64,000 nucleotides of DNA from Lineus longissimus (Eukaryota > Nemertea > Pilidiophora > Heteronemertea > Lineidae). Under the pieces are notes generated by a model. The model made no database searches, was not told where the DNA came from, and saw nothing but the letters and a program-made list of their open reading frames with translations. The position numbers and the translations under genes are program-made. Positions 36,001 to 48,000 of the stretch are shown here, piece after piece. The stretch spans positions 20,958,599 to 21,022,598 of the forward strand of contig NC_088309.1 of the NCBI RefSeq assembly GCF_910592395.1, in the 5' to 3' direction. The number at the start of each line of letters is the position of its first letter. Position 1 is the first letter of the stretch.

Positions 36001-37047
36001 TCTATACAACAGATGACCTTAAATTTTCCAGAGTTTTGAAGACCGTCACCCTTACGGGTTTGTACTTTGATGATGAAACCCAGTTTCAAATCTATGATGG
36101 GATTCCCATCATAGAATGCATGACCAACTGCACCTTTATGCCCATCACTCACCAACAAGAACAACTTTCTGCCTCTCAAGTGGTGTCGCGTTATCCTTAT
36201 TATCAGCATTTGGTTCAGTCTTTGGCGGTACTGGTTTCTTTTGTGCCATTCCTTCGTCGAGCATCGCATCGATCTCCTCAAAGTCGAAATACTCCTCGCT
36301 CTCGTCGCTAGATGAGCCACTACCACTGGCTCCCTTGTTGCTGCCTGCAACATCGTCGATGTCGGATTCTAGTTCTATGTCGTCTAATATTTCAAACTCT
36401 TTCATGCGATACTGAATTGGCTCAACCTCCTCTTCAACTTCCCCATCCTCTGTCTGGTCGTCATCGGCCCCGTCCTCATTATCATTCCCATCGCCACCAT
36501 TACTAACACGATCGTCACATATATGGTCAACACCATTCACTACAATATCATCAGTTACAAGTTCATTCTCTAAATTGTTATCAGTGCTAACTATGTTCTC
36601 AGTTTCAGCACCACATTCTACAACATTATCAGTCTCAACTCCATTTTCAACAATATCAATTGTGGCTCTTTTTTCTAACATCGTATCAGCAGATTTAAAC
36701 ATAGGACAAGTCCTCTTGTAGCTTTTGGACTCCTCAATAACATCAGTATCGGAGCGAACCCGTTTACGCATAGGGCATATGGCAGCGACATCAGGCCCAC
36801 CAGCACCACATTCAAAGTCCAACGTTTGGCTTACGCAATTGGACATTTGCATTGGTGACGGTGATGCCCCCTTTTCCTTTGTAGCGGCATTAACTTCACC
36901 AATGTCGATTGGTGGCATTTCAGGAAGTGGAGGTGGCGGTGCCTCTGGAGGTAGTGGTGCATCAGGCGGTAGTGGAGGATCTTCAGGTGGCAATGGCGGA
37001 TTAACCTCCATAAGTATTTCAAAATCATTGTCTATAATTTCAGCCAT
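30010..37047 (-). CDS. DGCR8: Microprocessor subunit DGCR8/Pasha, 794 aa, 15 coding exons
   Basis: Exons (minus strand): 37047-36153, 35632-35490, 35230-35107, 34811-34620, 34440-34371, 34023-33963, 33607-33529, 33267-33166, 32864-32766, 32439-32357, 31741-31641, 31360-31261, 31018-30884, 30557-30441, 30093-30010. All phases agree, total 2385 nt. The N-terminus is proline-rich then acidic ([13 protein letters not shown]). A WW domain starts LPEGW at 308-312. The heme-region IPC motif is kept at 355-357. dsRBD1 is about 525-595 ([13 protein letters not shown]) and dsRBD2 about 630-705. A helical C-terminal segment ([13 protein letters not shown]) matches the Drosha-binding tail. The protein binds pri-miRNA hairpins and positions Drosha in the nucleus. 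The usual second WW-region Trp (VTWS) is Leu here (CTLS). Confidence 0.98.
31955..32253 (-). mobile_element. tRNA-derived SINE in a DGCR8 intron
   Basis: On the minus strand the element starts near 32253 with a tRNA-like head: an A-box-like GGTGTAGTGGCTTGGACTC and a B box GGTTCGATCCCC, 45-50 nt apart. A body with CCAGGTGTATAAGTGGGTACC follows, then a tail of TTTAAC-type units near 31960-31978. The tRNA head is not a clean cloverleaf, so it is not a tRNA gene. Confidence 0.75.
32463..32575 (+). mobile_element. SINE fragment in a DGCR8 intron
   Basis: It contains a B-box-like GTCGGTTCAATACCC followed by a tail domain with ACCTTGGACAAGTCACTTTA, a typical arrangement for truncated tRNA-type SINEs. 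The A box is missing. Confidence 0.45.
33360..33397. repeat. Short CTCTAAAT tandem repeat
   Basis: Four to five units of an 8-bp motif in a DGCR8 intron; one unit is altered. Confidence 0.7.
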
Positions 37048-39990
37048 TATTTCTCACTCTCTCAACGGGTCTTGATATCTAAATAAGCTGCAAAGTATGA
37101 GACAGACATTGCTAACACGAAATAAACAGCATGTACCTTATGCAGCAGCCCAAATCCTATGAAACGAAAATACTGTGTGTACAGGTTTTTATTTCTTTAG
37201 CCAGTCAAGAGGCATCTTTAGAACATCAAGGCCTAAACAGGTCGAAGTAGGCCTAATGTACAGGTGCCCTCGACCAACTTAAACTTGTGCACACAGTATG
37301 TGTGCCTATTCGATGTATTTAGAGTTCTGTCCACCACTGCATCGCCGAAACTCATGCTTACACTTTTTTTGATTCCCAATCTACTAGGTAACTATTTATG
37401 GTTAGAAAATAAACTTGCTTATAGCCAATCAGCAGGCATTTCTTTTCTCTGTTGGCAGAACTCTTATAAATTCATGAGAAATACCTATCACTATTAAAAC
37501 AAACGTCAAAATCAGAAATCAAGATATTATCACCCTGATGAATCCATGTTTCCATAAACACAATGCAATAACATTTGCCTTTTTCAAGCAAGGATATAGA
37601 TCAGGATGACAGCTTTTTGACATCAAGTGTTTCAGTCACTCCACCCGTCGGACTACGCTTCATTTATGAACGGAGACCAGATTGGTGTAGCGATTTGTTA
37701 ACACCCGATGGACAAAATGCTGGCAATAAGTAGCAATAAGCTAAGAGCACCCCTCCTACAGGGGCAGACTTAGCTCTAGGCTAATTGTTAGTATCACTGC
37801 ATTGTGTGTTGGACTCCACAATGATTCAATTCTCAAACCCAATGACAAAGTTTACAATTTCTAAACCTAAAAGCATGGATTGCTTCTGCTTTGTGGGAAC
37901 TCAATTTTCTCAGGACATGCAACTGCAAGTCTAGCACAAGCAAAATTATCGGTGATTCCCTTTCCTGAACAGCATCCACCAGGTTTTAAGTCATCATCTT
38001 GGCTTCAACTTGGGAAGAGACAACTCTCTTATCTCACACCCTAATGTCATGAAATTTTCATAAAATGTGTTAAAAATGGTAAACTTATTTTGTTTCTGAC
38101 TACTTACATTTATTTTGAATACTTTAAACCTGGTGCATGCTGTATAAGATGACCAAATTTACAGAGAATTAGTGGGGATCAGAAGCCTAACTGAGGAAGA
38201 CACAATTATTTTCTATCCCGTATTAAAATTAAAATGAAGTATTGTTAAATTGAAGCACAGTGCAGCATAATGTCTAAATTCACAACGTAGTTTACGATCA
38301 AATACCAGATTTACTATGTCACAGGATCATTATACAAGAAGTCTCAACTTTGATTTTAATGCATATCTGAAGTGTCAACTAGTCCTGGACTACATCCTCC
38401 AGTCTCTCAGTGTTTATGTATACCACCTACCAGTACAGCAGAACCTTACACCAACAAAGACAACTTTGGGATTGACCAATTAACCACTCTATTATAGTGT
38501 TTCTGTCGGCAGCTGGGAGAAATATTTCAAAACGCAGACTTCAGTACTAGAATTTAATTCCCATCAGTCATTTACTTATTGTCTCCAATAGGCTTTACTC
38601 TACACTCGTGAGAAATTTCAAAACAGAGCATGTGGCAGCAAGCAAAATACATGTATGTAGCATCAATGTTGTCTCCTATGCACTGCTGGATGTACTAGAT
38701 GAGTAAAGAATTTATATCGATACTTTATCTCAGCTAGTACAAGACACAATGCATTTGGTTCCTCAAACAGTATTGACAATTAGCAAACAAACACTGGCCA
38801 TTGCAAAGTAACAACTGTGTGCTGTTTTTCTTCCATCAAAGCCAAAGGTATTCAGACTGGACCCATACTTTGCAATTTCTATTCTTTGGAAGAATGGTTC
38901 CTCATGGTTTCTCCCGGCAATAACTGAACTGTAGCTTGCAGCTGGATCAGTGGGCACAAGTTTAACTACATGTATCCTGGAAGTGGAAAAGAAGAACTTG
39001 AAAATTCATGAAATATTTCATACTATAGCTAGATGTGGTAACAGGCAGGGGAATGTTACACATATTTGCATGAGTTTCTCACTTCCTAGCTTCGGAACTG
39101 ATGTTCAAGTGGAAGTCTTCACCACCAGAATATGATCGCCCTTGTGTTTGTAGAAATCCTTGGTTCTGATGTGTCCTTGACCTCAACTTGCTCTAGATTA
39201 GCACAGAGTCGAAGCAGCCCTCCACGCCAAGCCTGGGCCTATGGCTACATTGACATTGTCATTGATTGTGCATTTTGAGTCTAATTAAATTGAGACATCT
39301 GTTGAACTGAGCACAAGGAATATACTCTAAAACTCGGCTCTATAAGACCAGGTTGACAATACCACATTTATCATTATGAAGTTTAAATCATCCAGGTAAG
39401 GGGTGTAGGCATATAAAAATTCTCGTCAGACCTCATTGGTTGGAATCGTGATTTTGGGTAATCCTACATGTATGATTAACAGAAGTGGGCAAGAAATATA
39501 TGATCTATCTTGTCTTATACAGCTGAGTTGAGAGTAGGCCTATTTATTATAGTACGTAACGAATGAATAATAATAATAATTTTGGAGCTTAATAGTTTAT
39601 CACCAACGCAAACAATACATAGCTTCATTATTTGAAAAAGACATGGGACAAAAACTATTCCAGTCAGAACAAAGAGCCCATTGTTTCAATGTATCATTGT
39701 CAACCAGCATGCAGTATGAGTATTGTGTATTGCACACTCACTGACACTGTGACTGTATACATATATGCAGTTTTGAGTGCAGTCTTGTTTTGTTGGGTGC
39801 TTATTATTTTATAAGGAATTTACAAGATATGCAATCTATTCGGCGAATTGTTCGGAAGTCATGATTTAAAACAATTCAGCAGAGTGCAAATGATCATATG
39901 AAAAGTCAAGTAAGAACAAAGACATACACAGATCATCAGAAATCGATAAATAATCAGAAAATTCTCGGAAAATGGCGAAAATTGAAACCG
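37048..39990. other. Intergenic region between DGCR8 and the UBE2Q gene
   Basis: The two genes diverge from here. On the minus strand an acceptor (GCAGCTTATTTAG) at 37080-37079 opens the first coding exon of DGCR8, so a non-coding leader exon must lie further up; I could not place it. The remainder is AT-rich with no supported gene. Confidence 0.45.
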
Positions 39991-40166
39991 GAACCTATAA
40001 AGCGTTTACAGTGATTAGGATGCATTGTGGGAGAAAATTGATTGAACTGGGCATGCGCACTTCAGTCGACAATTGGGGAAAATTGAGAAAGTCGTCACAA
40101 AACATTGTGAAAACATTGTGATAATTTCGCCAAATTCTGACTCTGAAATGCACCTTAGGTGATAGA
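39991..40166 (+). promoter_or_regulatory. Promoter and leader of the UBE2Q gene
   Basis: A short stretch before the ATG has GCATTGTGGGAGAAA and GGGCATGCGCACT, the latter like an NRF1 half site, typical of TATA-less housekeeping promoters. The start context is GATAGAATGG. Confidence 0.4.
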
Positions 40167-43100
40167 ATGGCCTGTCTTGCCCAGCTTAAGCAAGATATCA
40201 AACATATAGAAACGACTTTTCCTAAAACCCATGAGCGATTTCGGATCATGGGTGCATCTGTTGACGAAATCTCGTGTCGATTTGTCGGAAAGAATGGTGA
40301 AAAGCTGGACCTCAATGCTCACATCACAGTGAGTGTACATCTTCAGTGGATCCCCTGTACATCGCCCCACAAAGGCGTTGCTGTTGCTGTGACAGCTGAG
40401 TATTGTCCTTAGGTTATTGAAGAGCAGCAACAAAGTTCTTTTTATTCAGCTATGCGACTTCAGTCGTGTCAAGGATGAAATTGAGAAAGACGTTGAGGCT
40501 TAGGTTGATAAGATGATAAATTAAGAGAAAGAAAGAGAGAAGATTGATGAATGAATGAGTCAGATGGCATGTCATTGTAAAGAGGATGTAAATTAGTCAT
40601 TTCTCTTATTGTTACTTGTATTGGGCCTTATTTTTCACCAGCGATGTTAACTAATAAGCCTAACCGGTGACGGACTGGCCTACATATCTTCGACATCTTC
40701 AAGAGTTCATAGCGCCGCGCCACCAGCCCTACCAGGGGCATCGTACTTTGAAATATAAATCTGATGTTTGAGGTCTCGGTCTCATTGGTTGCGATATGAA
40801 AAGCTTCTTATTATGTTACTGTAGTGTGACATTTTTTTACATCCTACACTGTGTAGCACTAGCAGTTCTTATGTGAGCAAGCTCTAATCTGTATCAATAT
40901 CATAATTATCTATGCCACCACACTATGATCAAAGTACGTTCAATGGAATTAGATATTTTAATTTAGGCATTTCCTCCATTGATATATTATTTCTGTTGGG
41001 TCGTTTTATAAGGTATTATCTATTTTTTTAACAGGAAACATATCCACATACAGCACCAATTTGGTGTGCAGAAAGTGAGGATCCGTCAGGATCATTGACA
41101 GCGGCCATAGAACAGATGTGTGATACTGAAGAAGACGGATATTTTGTAAGTTGACCTCAAAGGAAGAGGTGACCTGAAAGATAGGCCTATATATATAGGC
41201 CTACATATATAGGCCTATACAGCCTGCCTGGATATCAGCTACAGCAGGGCTAGAACTTTATTGCTGGAGGGGCTTTGCATAAGAATGGCTCAGCCTGTTT
41301 GGAGAAGAAATATTTACTAGAGTATTTTGGTGGTTGTGTGGGCGAAAGCCAATTTAGAAAATTTAATCCTGCCCTTCAAAGAATACACAGGTCACGTAGG
41401 CTTTTTCATTTAGCCCTCTAAGAGGGTGCATATCAATTGAGTTTTCCTACTGTTTAATAATGAAATAAAATACGTTGAAAAAAGTTAATTTGATAATCTG
41501 AATGAGAAATACGTAATGATATCAAGTCAGTTTTCTGATCTTTTCACAGCTTATACAGCAGATCAAGATATTGCTGTCAGCACTGTGTCAAATGCATGAT
41601 GTGCCACTTCCAGAGGAAATGAAGGTGTTAGATTTAGGTGGCGTGAGTAATGTGAGTATTTAAAATGTATTGGCAAATTTTCGACATTGCCTTGAAAGAG
41701 GCAAGTTGTCCCAAAAGTCAAAGACAAGGAAATAAAGATTAAGCATAATCTTTTTGTTGCCTTATGACCCTAGGCTGCAGTTTCATAGAGCTAAATGGTG
41801 TACAGACTTCCTGGAAAACAAAGGCTTTGCCAATGGTTAAAGACAATGAAACCTATGTTATCAATGATATGGTGGTGAAAATTTGGGTGATTCTCTTGGA
41901 GACAGTCACAAGATGCAGTTGGCAAGGAAAGTGTATTTATCAGGAATTTTCAGAAACAGCAAGACTATTAGTATTATTGACTGTTTGTTGGAAAGCTCTG
42001 TACCGGCACGTTACAGTATGATAAAGTCATCCAATTCTTGGAGAATTGTATCTAGTTTATGAAAATTCAAAAAATGCCTTGATGCATCCAATATTTGATA
42101 CGATTGTAGGACAATGAAGATATGAGCAGTGAATCATCAGAAGAGGAGATGGAAGACCAAGATGATGTGGAAGATGACCTCCATTATGAGATGATGGAGG
42201 ATGCTGGGTAATTACAGATAATGAAATCTGGCCCTTTGGCATACTGATCACAGGGCCGTATTTAGCGGGGAGGGGGCAAAAATGTGTTTTTCATGAAGAT
42301 TGGGGGGTCCTTTTGGGACGCTGAGTGGTGTTCTGCACCCCAAGAGAGCCCACTGCTCCCCAGGTCAAATATTTAGATACGGCCCTGGATCATGAAGTGT
42401 AGGTTATCTAAACATTCTGTGTAAATATTTAGCGAAGATTTTGTCGGGGGATTGCTTTGAAATGGACTAGGCATACACATGTCAGTTTCTGTGCAGTATT
42501 TGATCTTCTGCATGAACGTACCAGTCTAGTGATGATTCTATCCTTGCTCTCATAGAACTGCTGCTCAGGCAGCAGTGTGCAGACAACTTTGGCCCCTGGT
42601 TTACTGTCATGTGGACAGATAACTAGAAACTGAAGACTTGAGACATTTGTGCAGAAGGTTTTTACTCGCAGAACTGGAGAGTTACTCATCAAAACCAAAA
42701 ATCCAAGTTTCAAAGAGTGCCATGAAGGGTTTAGATGCTTAACATGAGACATCATTTAACATAATGTAACTCTTTATTATAAACCTAGTGCTATTTTGAA
42801 GTCAACTGAAAGATGATAGCAAGGGTATCGAATTCTAAATGATAGCATTTCTGATAGGAATCATTTTGAAGAAAACTTAAGGTCGTTGTCCTTTCCTTTC
42901 TTCAGTGAGCACAAAGCCAAAGAGGAATTTGATGGTATTGAAAATGATGACCTAGTCACGTTACAAAAACTCAAGCAGATTCAGAGGCAAGATTATTTAA
43001 AGGTAGGTTGTATGTTTTGGAGATTGTCTTGTACACTTCGTGTCATGTTTCAGAGGCAAACTGATGTTGCATAGCTTCATTTAATTTCGGCCATCGTGTT

Positions 43101-45364
43101 ATTTTGGGGGTCAGTAAGTTCACTCTATAAACGTTCCGTTTTTCAGGGATCTGTGTCTGGATCTGTACCAGCCACTGATAGATTAATGAAAGAATTACGA
43201 GAAATATATCGGTCAGATAGCTACAAAAATGGTAAGAATTTTCTCTGTAACATCTCGTTGTATTCATACATTTAGATAGTGCTGTTTTTTTTGTAAAGAT
43301 TGGAAGTGATACTAGATCGGAAAGTTAGCAAATGGTGTTGGCTTTATCATTGCCTTCACTTCCTGTAATGGATTTGAGACCAGTCTAGGGATGACTCTAT
43401 CCTTGCTCGCATAGAACTTTGGCTCCGCCGGCAGTGTGCAGACAAACTTGGCCTCCTGGTGTGCTGTCATGTGGACAGATAACTAGGAACTGAAGACTGG
43501 TTTTGAGGCAGGCTTAGCGTGAAATAAGTAAACCAAGACATGCTGAAACAATTCCTTTCATCAATTTCAGGCATCTATTCAGTGGAACTAGTCAACGATA
43601 GTCTTTATGAGTGGAATGTTAAGTTATTGAAGTGAGTAGGAAGGATCTAATTCTATATCAAGCTTGACACATTCCAGCATTTTCTTGAACAGGTTGTGAT
43701 GCAAATGTTAGTGAACACGCAAATGGTATTTGGCATGTTTTAAAAGAAAATGTCCGATATAGTACAACTGACATTGCTCTCCCCTGAATTTTTATATCTC
43801 GGTGGACACAAGAAGTATTGAATATAGATGGACTTGTTACCACTTTTCACAACAGGTGTCTCTCTTACTTGCTTCTATGACATCCTACTTGGTGATATAT
43901 CTGTTGACATGTCTTCTTTTTCAGGGTTGATCCGGACAGTCCCCTACATAATGACCTTGTTGCGTACAAAAAGAAGGAGGGAAAGGATTATATATTACTC
44001 AATTTTACGTATAGAGTAAGTTTACTGACCTGCAATTTCTTTTTTGTTCTGACCAAGTGGCATATTGCAGAGGTGTACAGATCATCATACTCCTCATTTG
44101 GAATTTGTCTTTATTACCTTGTTGTCTTCAGTAGAGAGGTGTCCTGTTTACATAGGTACTGATGGGAAGATTGCGTAGGGGTATGTAAGGTCGATATCCT
44201 CCCTCTTCCTCCAGTGGTCCAGATTAGTATGGCTTCTCCTCTGTGATGCCAGAGTTGACCAAGTTGCTGTCAAACTAATCTACTTCAACCAATTTTTATG
44301 CATCATTTCAGGATTCCTTTCCGTATGAGCCTCCATTTGTTCGTGTAATCCATCCTGTTATAACTGGAGGTTATGTACTTAACGGTGGTGCTATCTGTAT
44401 GGAACTACTTACGAAACAGGTGAGTAGTGCTGATGACAAGATTTTATTCAATTATCTGGTACTACTTGTGATTTTATTCAATTATCTGGTACTACTTGTG
44501 ATTGAAACAATGCTGTGGTACTTAATCATGTCTACCAGGCCCTTGAACATGTGTGGCACTACTTGGTTTTTTTGCTCCCTTAGGAGTTTGTCTACAAACG
44601 TGTATGGTCGCCATTGCCTTGACCTGGTATATTTTGCCGAGTCATTATTTCTGCAGCATAGAGTTCTTTTTATATATATTTTATTATTTTCATGCTTTCA
44701 TTTTCCTCTGCAGGGCTGGAGTAGTGCCTACAGTCTAGAGTCGGTCATTTTTCAAATATCTGCAACTATAGTAAAGGGAAAAGCCCGAATAAAATTTGAT
44801 GCTCCCAAGGTAGGTTTCAGAATGAAATTATTGGTTGTCGATGGCATGTAGACATATCTATGAGTGGCAGTGAGATATTGGAATCGCCCTGTGATGATGT
44901 TGTCTAATATCTAACACTTGCCAAGACTCCATCGAGATTTACCAAAAACCATAACTTCTATAATTATTCATGAATTTTGTGTTTCAGAGTCAATACAGCC
45001 TTGCAAAAGCCCAACAGTCATTTAAATCACTAGTACAAATTCACGAGAAAAATGGTAAGAACTTTGTTTGTATTTTGTCAACATATTTCAGGTGTCCCAT
45101 GTATCAAAACTAATCTTTGAAATAAATTCACGAAGTTTCAGATAATGTGAGGAGGTTTGCTCACTTCCATATCAGTTTTCTTGTCATAACAACTTCTATT
45201 CTCTGACTGATTATTCAACACATTGGTTTACACCATTTTTAGAGGTGGTTATGTCATTTTGAAGAACGTGGTTCTAGCCTATTTGTTAAGTCACACCCGC
45301 TCAAGATTTTCTATTTCTTCAAATCTTTTCAGGTTGGTTTACACCGCCAAAAGAAGATGGTTGA
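40167..45364 (+). CDS. UBE2Q2: E2 ubiquitin-conjugating enzyme of the UBE2Q family, 366 or 369 aa, 12 exons
   Basis: Exons: 40167-40328, 41035-41145, 41550-41651 (or 41642), 42110-42207, 42906-43002, 43147-43231, 43571-43631, 43925-44015, 44312-44419, 44714-44809, 44988-45054, 45333-45364. Phases agree throughout. The N-terminal RWD-like half ([13 protein letters not shown], then [13 protein letters not shown]) is followed by an acidic linker and the UBC fold. The catalytic cysteine is C298 in [14 protein letters not shown], the UBE2Q signature; length and ending ([10 protein letters not shown]) match vertebrate UBE2Q2. It carries ubiquitin as a thioester for E3 ligases; some members modify non-lysine residues. 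Q1 and Q2 cannot be told apart confidently; the single gene may be ancestral to both. Introns contain several transposon pieces. Confidence 0.97.
41181..41222. repeat. TAGGCCTATA palindromic repeat
   Basis: Three TAGGCCTA-type units joined by TATATA, in UBE2Q intron 2. Confidence 0.7.
42246..42392. mobile_element. Short DNA transposon with CAGGGCCGTA ends in UBE2Q intron 4
   Basis: Element 42251-42387 begins CAGGGCCGTATTTAG and ends ATTTAGATACGGCCCTG, inverted repeats of about 14 bp. A 5-bp direct repeat GATCA flanks it on both sides (42246-42250 and 42388-42392). It is G-rich at one end and non-coding, 137 bp. The CAGGGCC ends resemble hAT-type elements, though those usually make 8-bp duplications. 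Confidence 0.65.
42520..42640. mobile_element. MITE-like repeat, copy 1 (UBE2Q intron 4)
   Basis: Starts ACCAGTCTAGTGATGA and contains GTCATGTGGACAGATAACTAG; about 80% like the copy at 43379-43502. Confidence 0.6.
43379..43502. mobile_element. MITE-like repeat, copy 2 (UBE2Q intron 6)
   Basis: Begins ACCAGTCT and ends AGACTGGT, exact 8-bp inverted termini. The interior is shared with copy 1 at 42520-42640. No coding capacity. Confidence 0.65.
44129..44160. mobile_element. Small fragment of the TA-flanked MITE family (UBE2Q intron 8)
   Basis: CAGTAGAGAGGTGTCCTGTT matches the interior motif of the element at 11674-11851. Confidence 0.4.
44441..44500. repeat. Perfect 30-bp tandem duplication in UBE2Q intron 9
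   Basis: Two identical 30-bp units (44441-44470 and 44471-44500) start 22 nt after the donor of the exon that carries the catalytic cysteine. Identity is complete, so it is recent or an assembly duplication. Confidence 0.95.
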
Positions 45365-48000
45365 GACACCATGGATTGCGTAATCATTGTGTTGATACGG
45401 ACAACTTTCTCATGGATCTAAATATTTTAAGCGAGGAAATAATGATTATGATACACGAGACATCATAAAGCAGAATTGTGTTCAGTGTTGCCTAGACAAC
45501 CGAGATAAAGATCCATGGTATATCTGGATATATTATGCAATGTGTTGTTCCCTTGTGGAATTGGAGACGCTATTTTCTTTAGCTGGGTTTCTACGTAGAT
45601 CATGGACAACAATCTCGCTTTTCTGAGCGAATATCGAGATAAAAACGCATTCCTCTGTCTGGCAGTAAAGCAGTAGAGCACTCATTTTGGCGGCACCCTT
45701 TGGGTTAGTGGTGCCATCTTTTTTTGTTTTGGCTTAGAAAGAAGGACATTTTTTATACCTTCCAACATGTCTAAGAATCATCATGTCATTGTGATTAGTT
45801 TTAAACGCTAAAAACCTTTGGGAAAATTCCATGTTTATGGTGGCAGTGGGTCCTGAAAAGATTAAAAAGTGCCTACTGGGTGTCACCCGCCAATGAAAGG
45901 GTCTCCTGGCTTTATTTCATTGTGCTGTTCAAATAGCTTTGAGAGCTTTACTATTGAGCTGAAGGTCTTTTGAATCTGAAGGGCAGGTTTCAAGCATGGA
46001 CTCCAGTTGTAAATATATTTAGTTATTGAGACCTGCTTTTCTAGACCTTCGATTTTGTAAATTAATCTAGATTTATGTCTGGCATGTAATCTCAGTTGTT
46101 GATATTCAAGGTGTATGTGCTGAATTCTCCCTTCCCCTACCCAGGCGTGTGCATTCTGTCAAGTTTGCACTGTCAGATTTTCCACCACATTTGCATGCTG
46201 AAGACTTCCCAGACTTGGAGCCGAGAATGCCCTGGATATCGCCCAGTCGAGCCTTTAGGAAAAAAGGGTGCATTACAAGAAAAAACACCAGAAATGTACA
46301 TTCATTGGTGAAGTTTAAAAATAACGTGTGTCCATCTGGTAACTTAAACAATTTGACGTCATACACACAAAAGTTTTTATGTAAGTTAACTGTCGGGGTA
46401 CTCTGTGGTGCATTAAGAAAATCAGTTAGTGCAGAACTTGTGATTTGTTCGCAATCAACAGAAAAAAATGGATATTACATTTGAGTAGAGTGAGATTGCC
46501 TCAAAATTAAAACATTCTTGTACATGCTCCAAACTTCATGGGGATGATGGATGGAATGCCTTGATGAGAGGCCTTGAAATAAGTGCATTTATATAAGTGT
46601 TGCCATACATGTATAATGGCCCGATTCCACTGGGACATGTTCTACTCTGGGGAAACTTCACTTGACGCAGTGTGTATTTTGGAACACTGATTACCCACTT
46701 GCAATGGTGTATTTGGTAGAAAAGTGGAAGTATCGTTACGTTTCACCAAATACCCTCTCGGGCTGAGTGTAGTTTTCTGGAGCCGCTGCATGTGCCAAAC
46801 AGGAAAGGCCCTTGTCAAATCAGCCTTAAAATTTGTGTTTCCTCTTCACTAAAACTTTGATCTTTTGAGAAGGAATTTTGTAAATCAGGTCAAGAGTTAT
46901 TTCAGTGTTGTGTTTTAAAATCAATATCCCTTTAGATAAATTCAGTTTTTGTTTCAACAGTTTCTATGCTAACTTCGTACATGTAGTATTACATACATGT
47001 AGTTTTACAAAATGATCAGTTTTTGAAATGATTGCAAGCATCAAATTGACGTGGCCCAGTTTTACTAGATCTTCTTGTTTTCTTGTTAAGTGACTCCTTG
47101 TAGATTTAATATTCAGTATGATCGATTTTGAAAACGGAGTATTCTTTCCAATAATTTGAAAACTATTGAGATCTGAAGTGAATTGATGATTGTGTGTCAA
47201 AACTAACCCTAAGATTTTCACAATTGGATGAATATACTCAAGAATTTGCAAATTTGTCTAGGTGGTCGGTTGACTGATTTTTCCAAATTCTTTTTTTTCT
47301 TCTTGAAAATAGGGATTATGGTAGCTGGGGGGTCAAATCAGTGGTCTTCACTCACATGTGCCGTTAGGGAACGGGGTCATGTTTGCTTGGGCAATCTATA
47401 TTCCCCCTACTACCATAAATAGTTTTCATGTTCTGAGAGAATCAGCTTCGTATAACTTAATCTGACATACTTGGCTCCAATGAGTTGGCACCTGCCTATA
47501 CTACTTTTGATAAGCATCAAGTATTTTGCTGTATCCAAGTTATTTTTACTATGTATGTACAGTATCCATATTGCTGCAGAAGAGGCTGTGTGGTGCTGCT
47601 AGCCCTCAATGAACCTGTTTTGCAGCGTCACCTGAGAGTATGTTTATGTATCAATGATGAAATCACAAGGTTTCTGTCCTGCAGGGATACATCTGTATGG
47701 GTACACCAACTGTGTGTCATCCTGGGCAAATCAGGGGTTAATGTTTCCTTATACGGCCCTTCACACAAACATTTCCCCTCATTAGCTGAAGTTCAGGTGC
47801 ACAATATCTTTCCGTCAACAAGCAACTGGTAGGCCTAGCGACAAAAACCTTTTTATTTATCCTTTGTGAAGAATTTGAGCAATTTTTGTAAACCCTGTCT
47901 GGTTTGCGCTGCCCAAGGTAAGCTTAAGTGTGTCCCGGAAAATATGTTACCTTGTAAAAATAATTTGAAATAAAAAGAATAAATATGATATAGCTTCCTT
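45365..48000 (+). other. Long UBE2Q 3'UTR region
   Basis: No coding exon. Overlapping AATAAA signals at 47969-47974 and 47978-47983 are the best poly(A) signals, which would give a 3'UTR of about 2.6 kb. A shorter form cannot be excluded. Confidence 0.45.
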
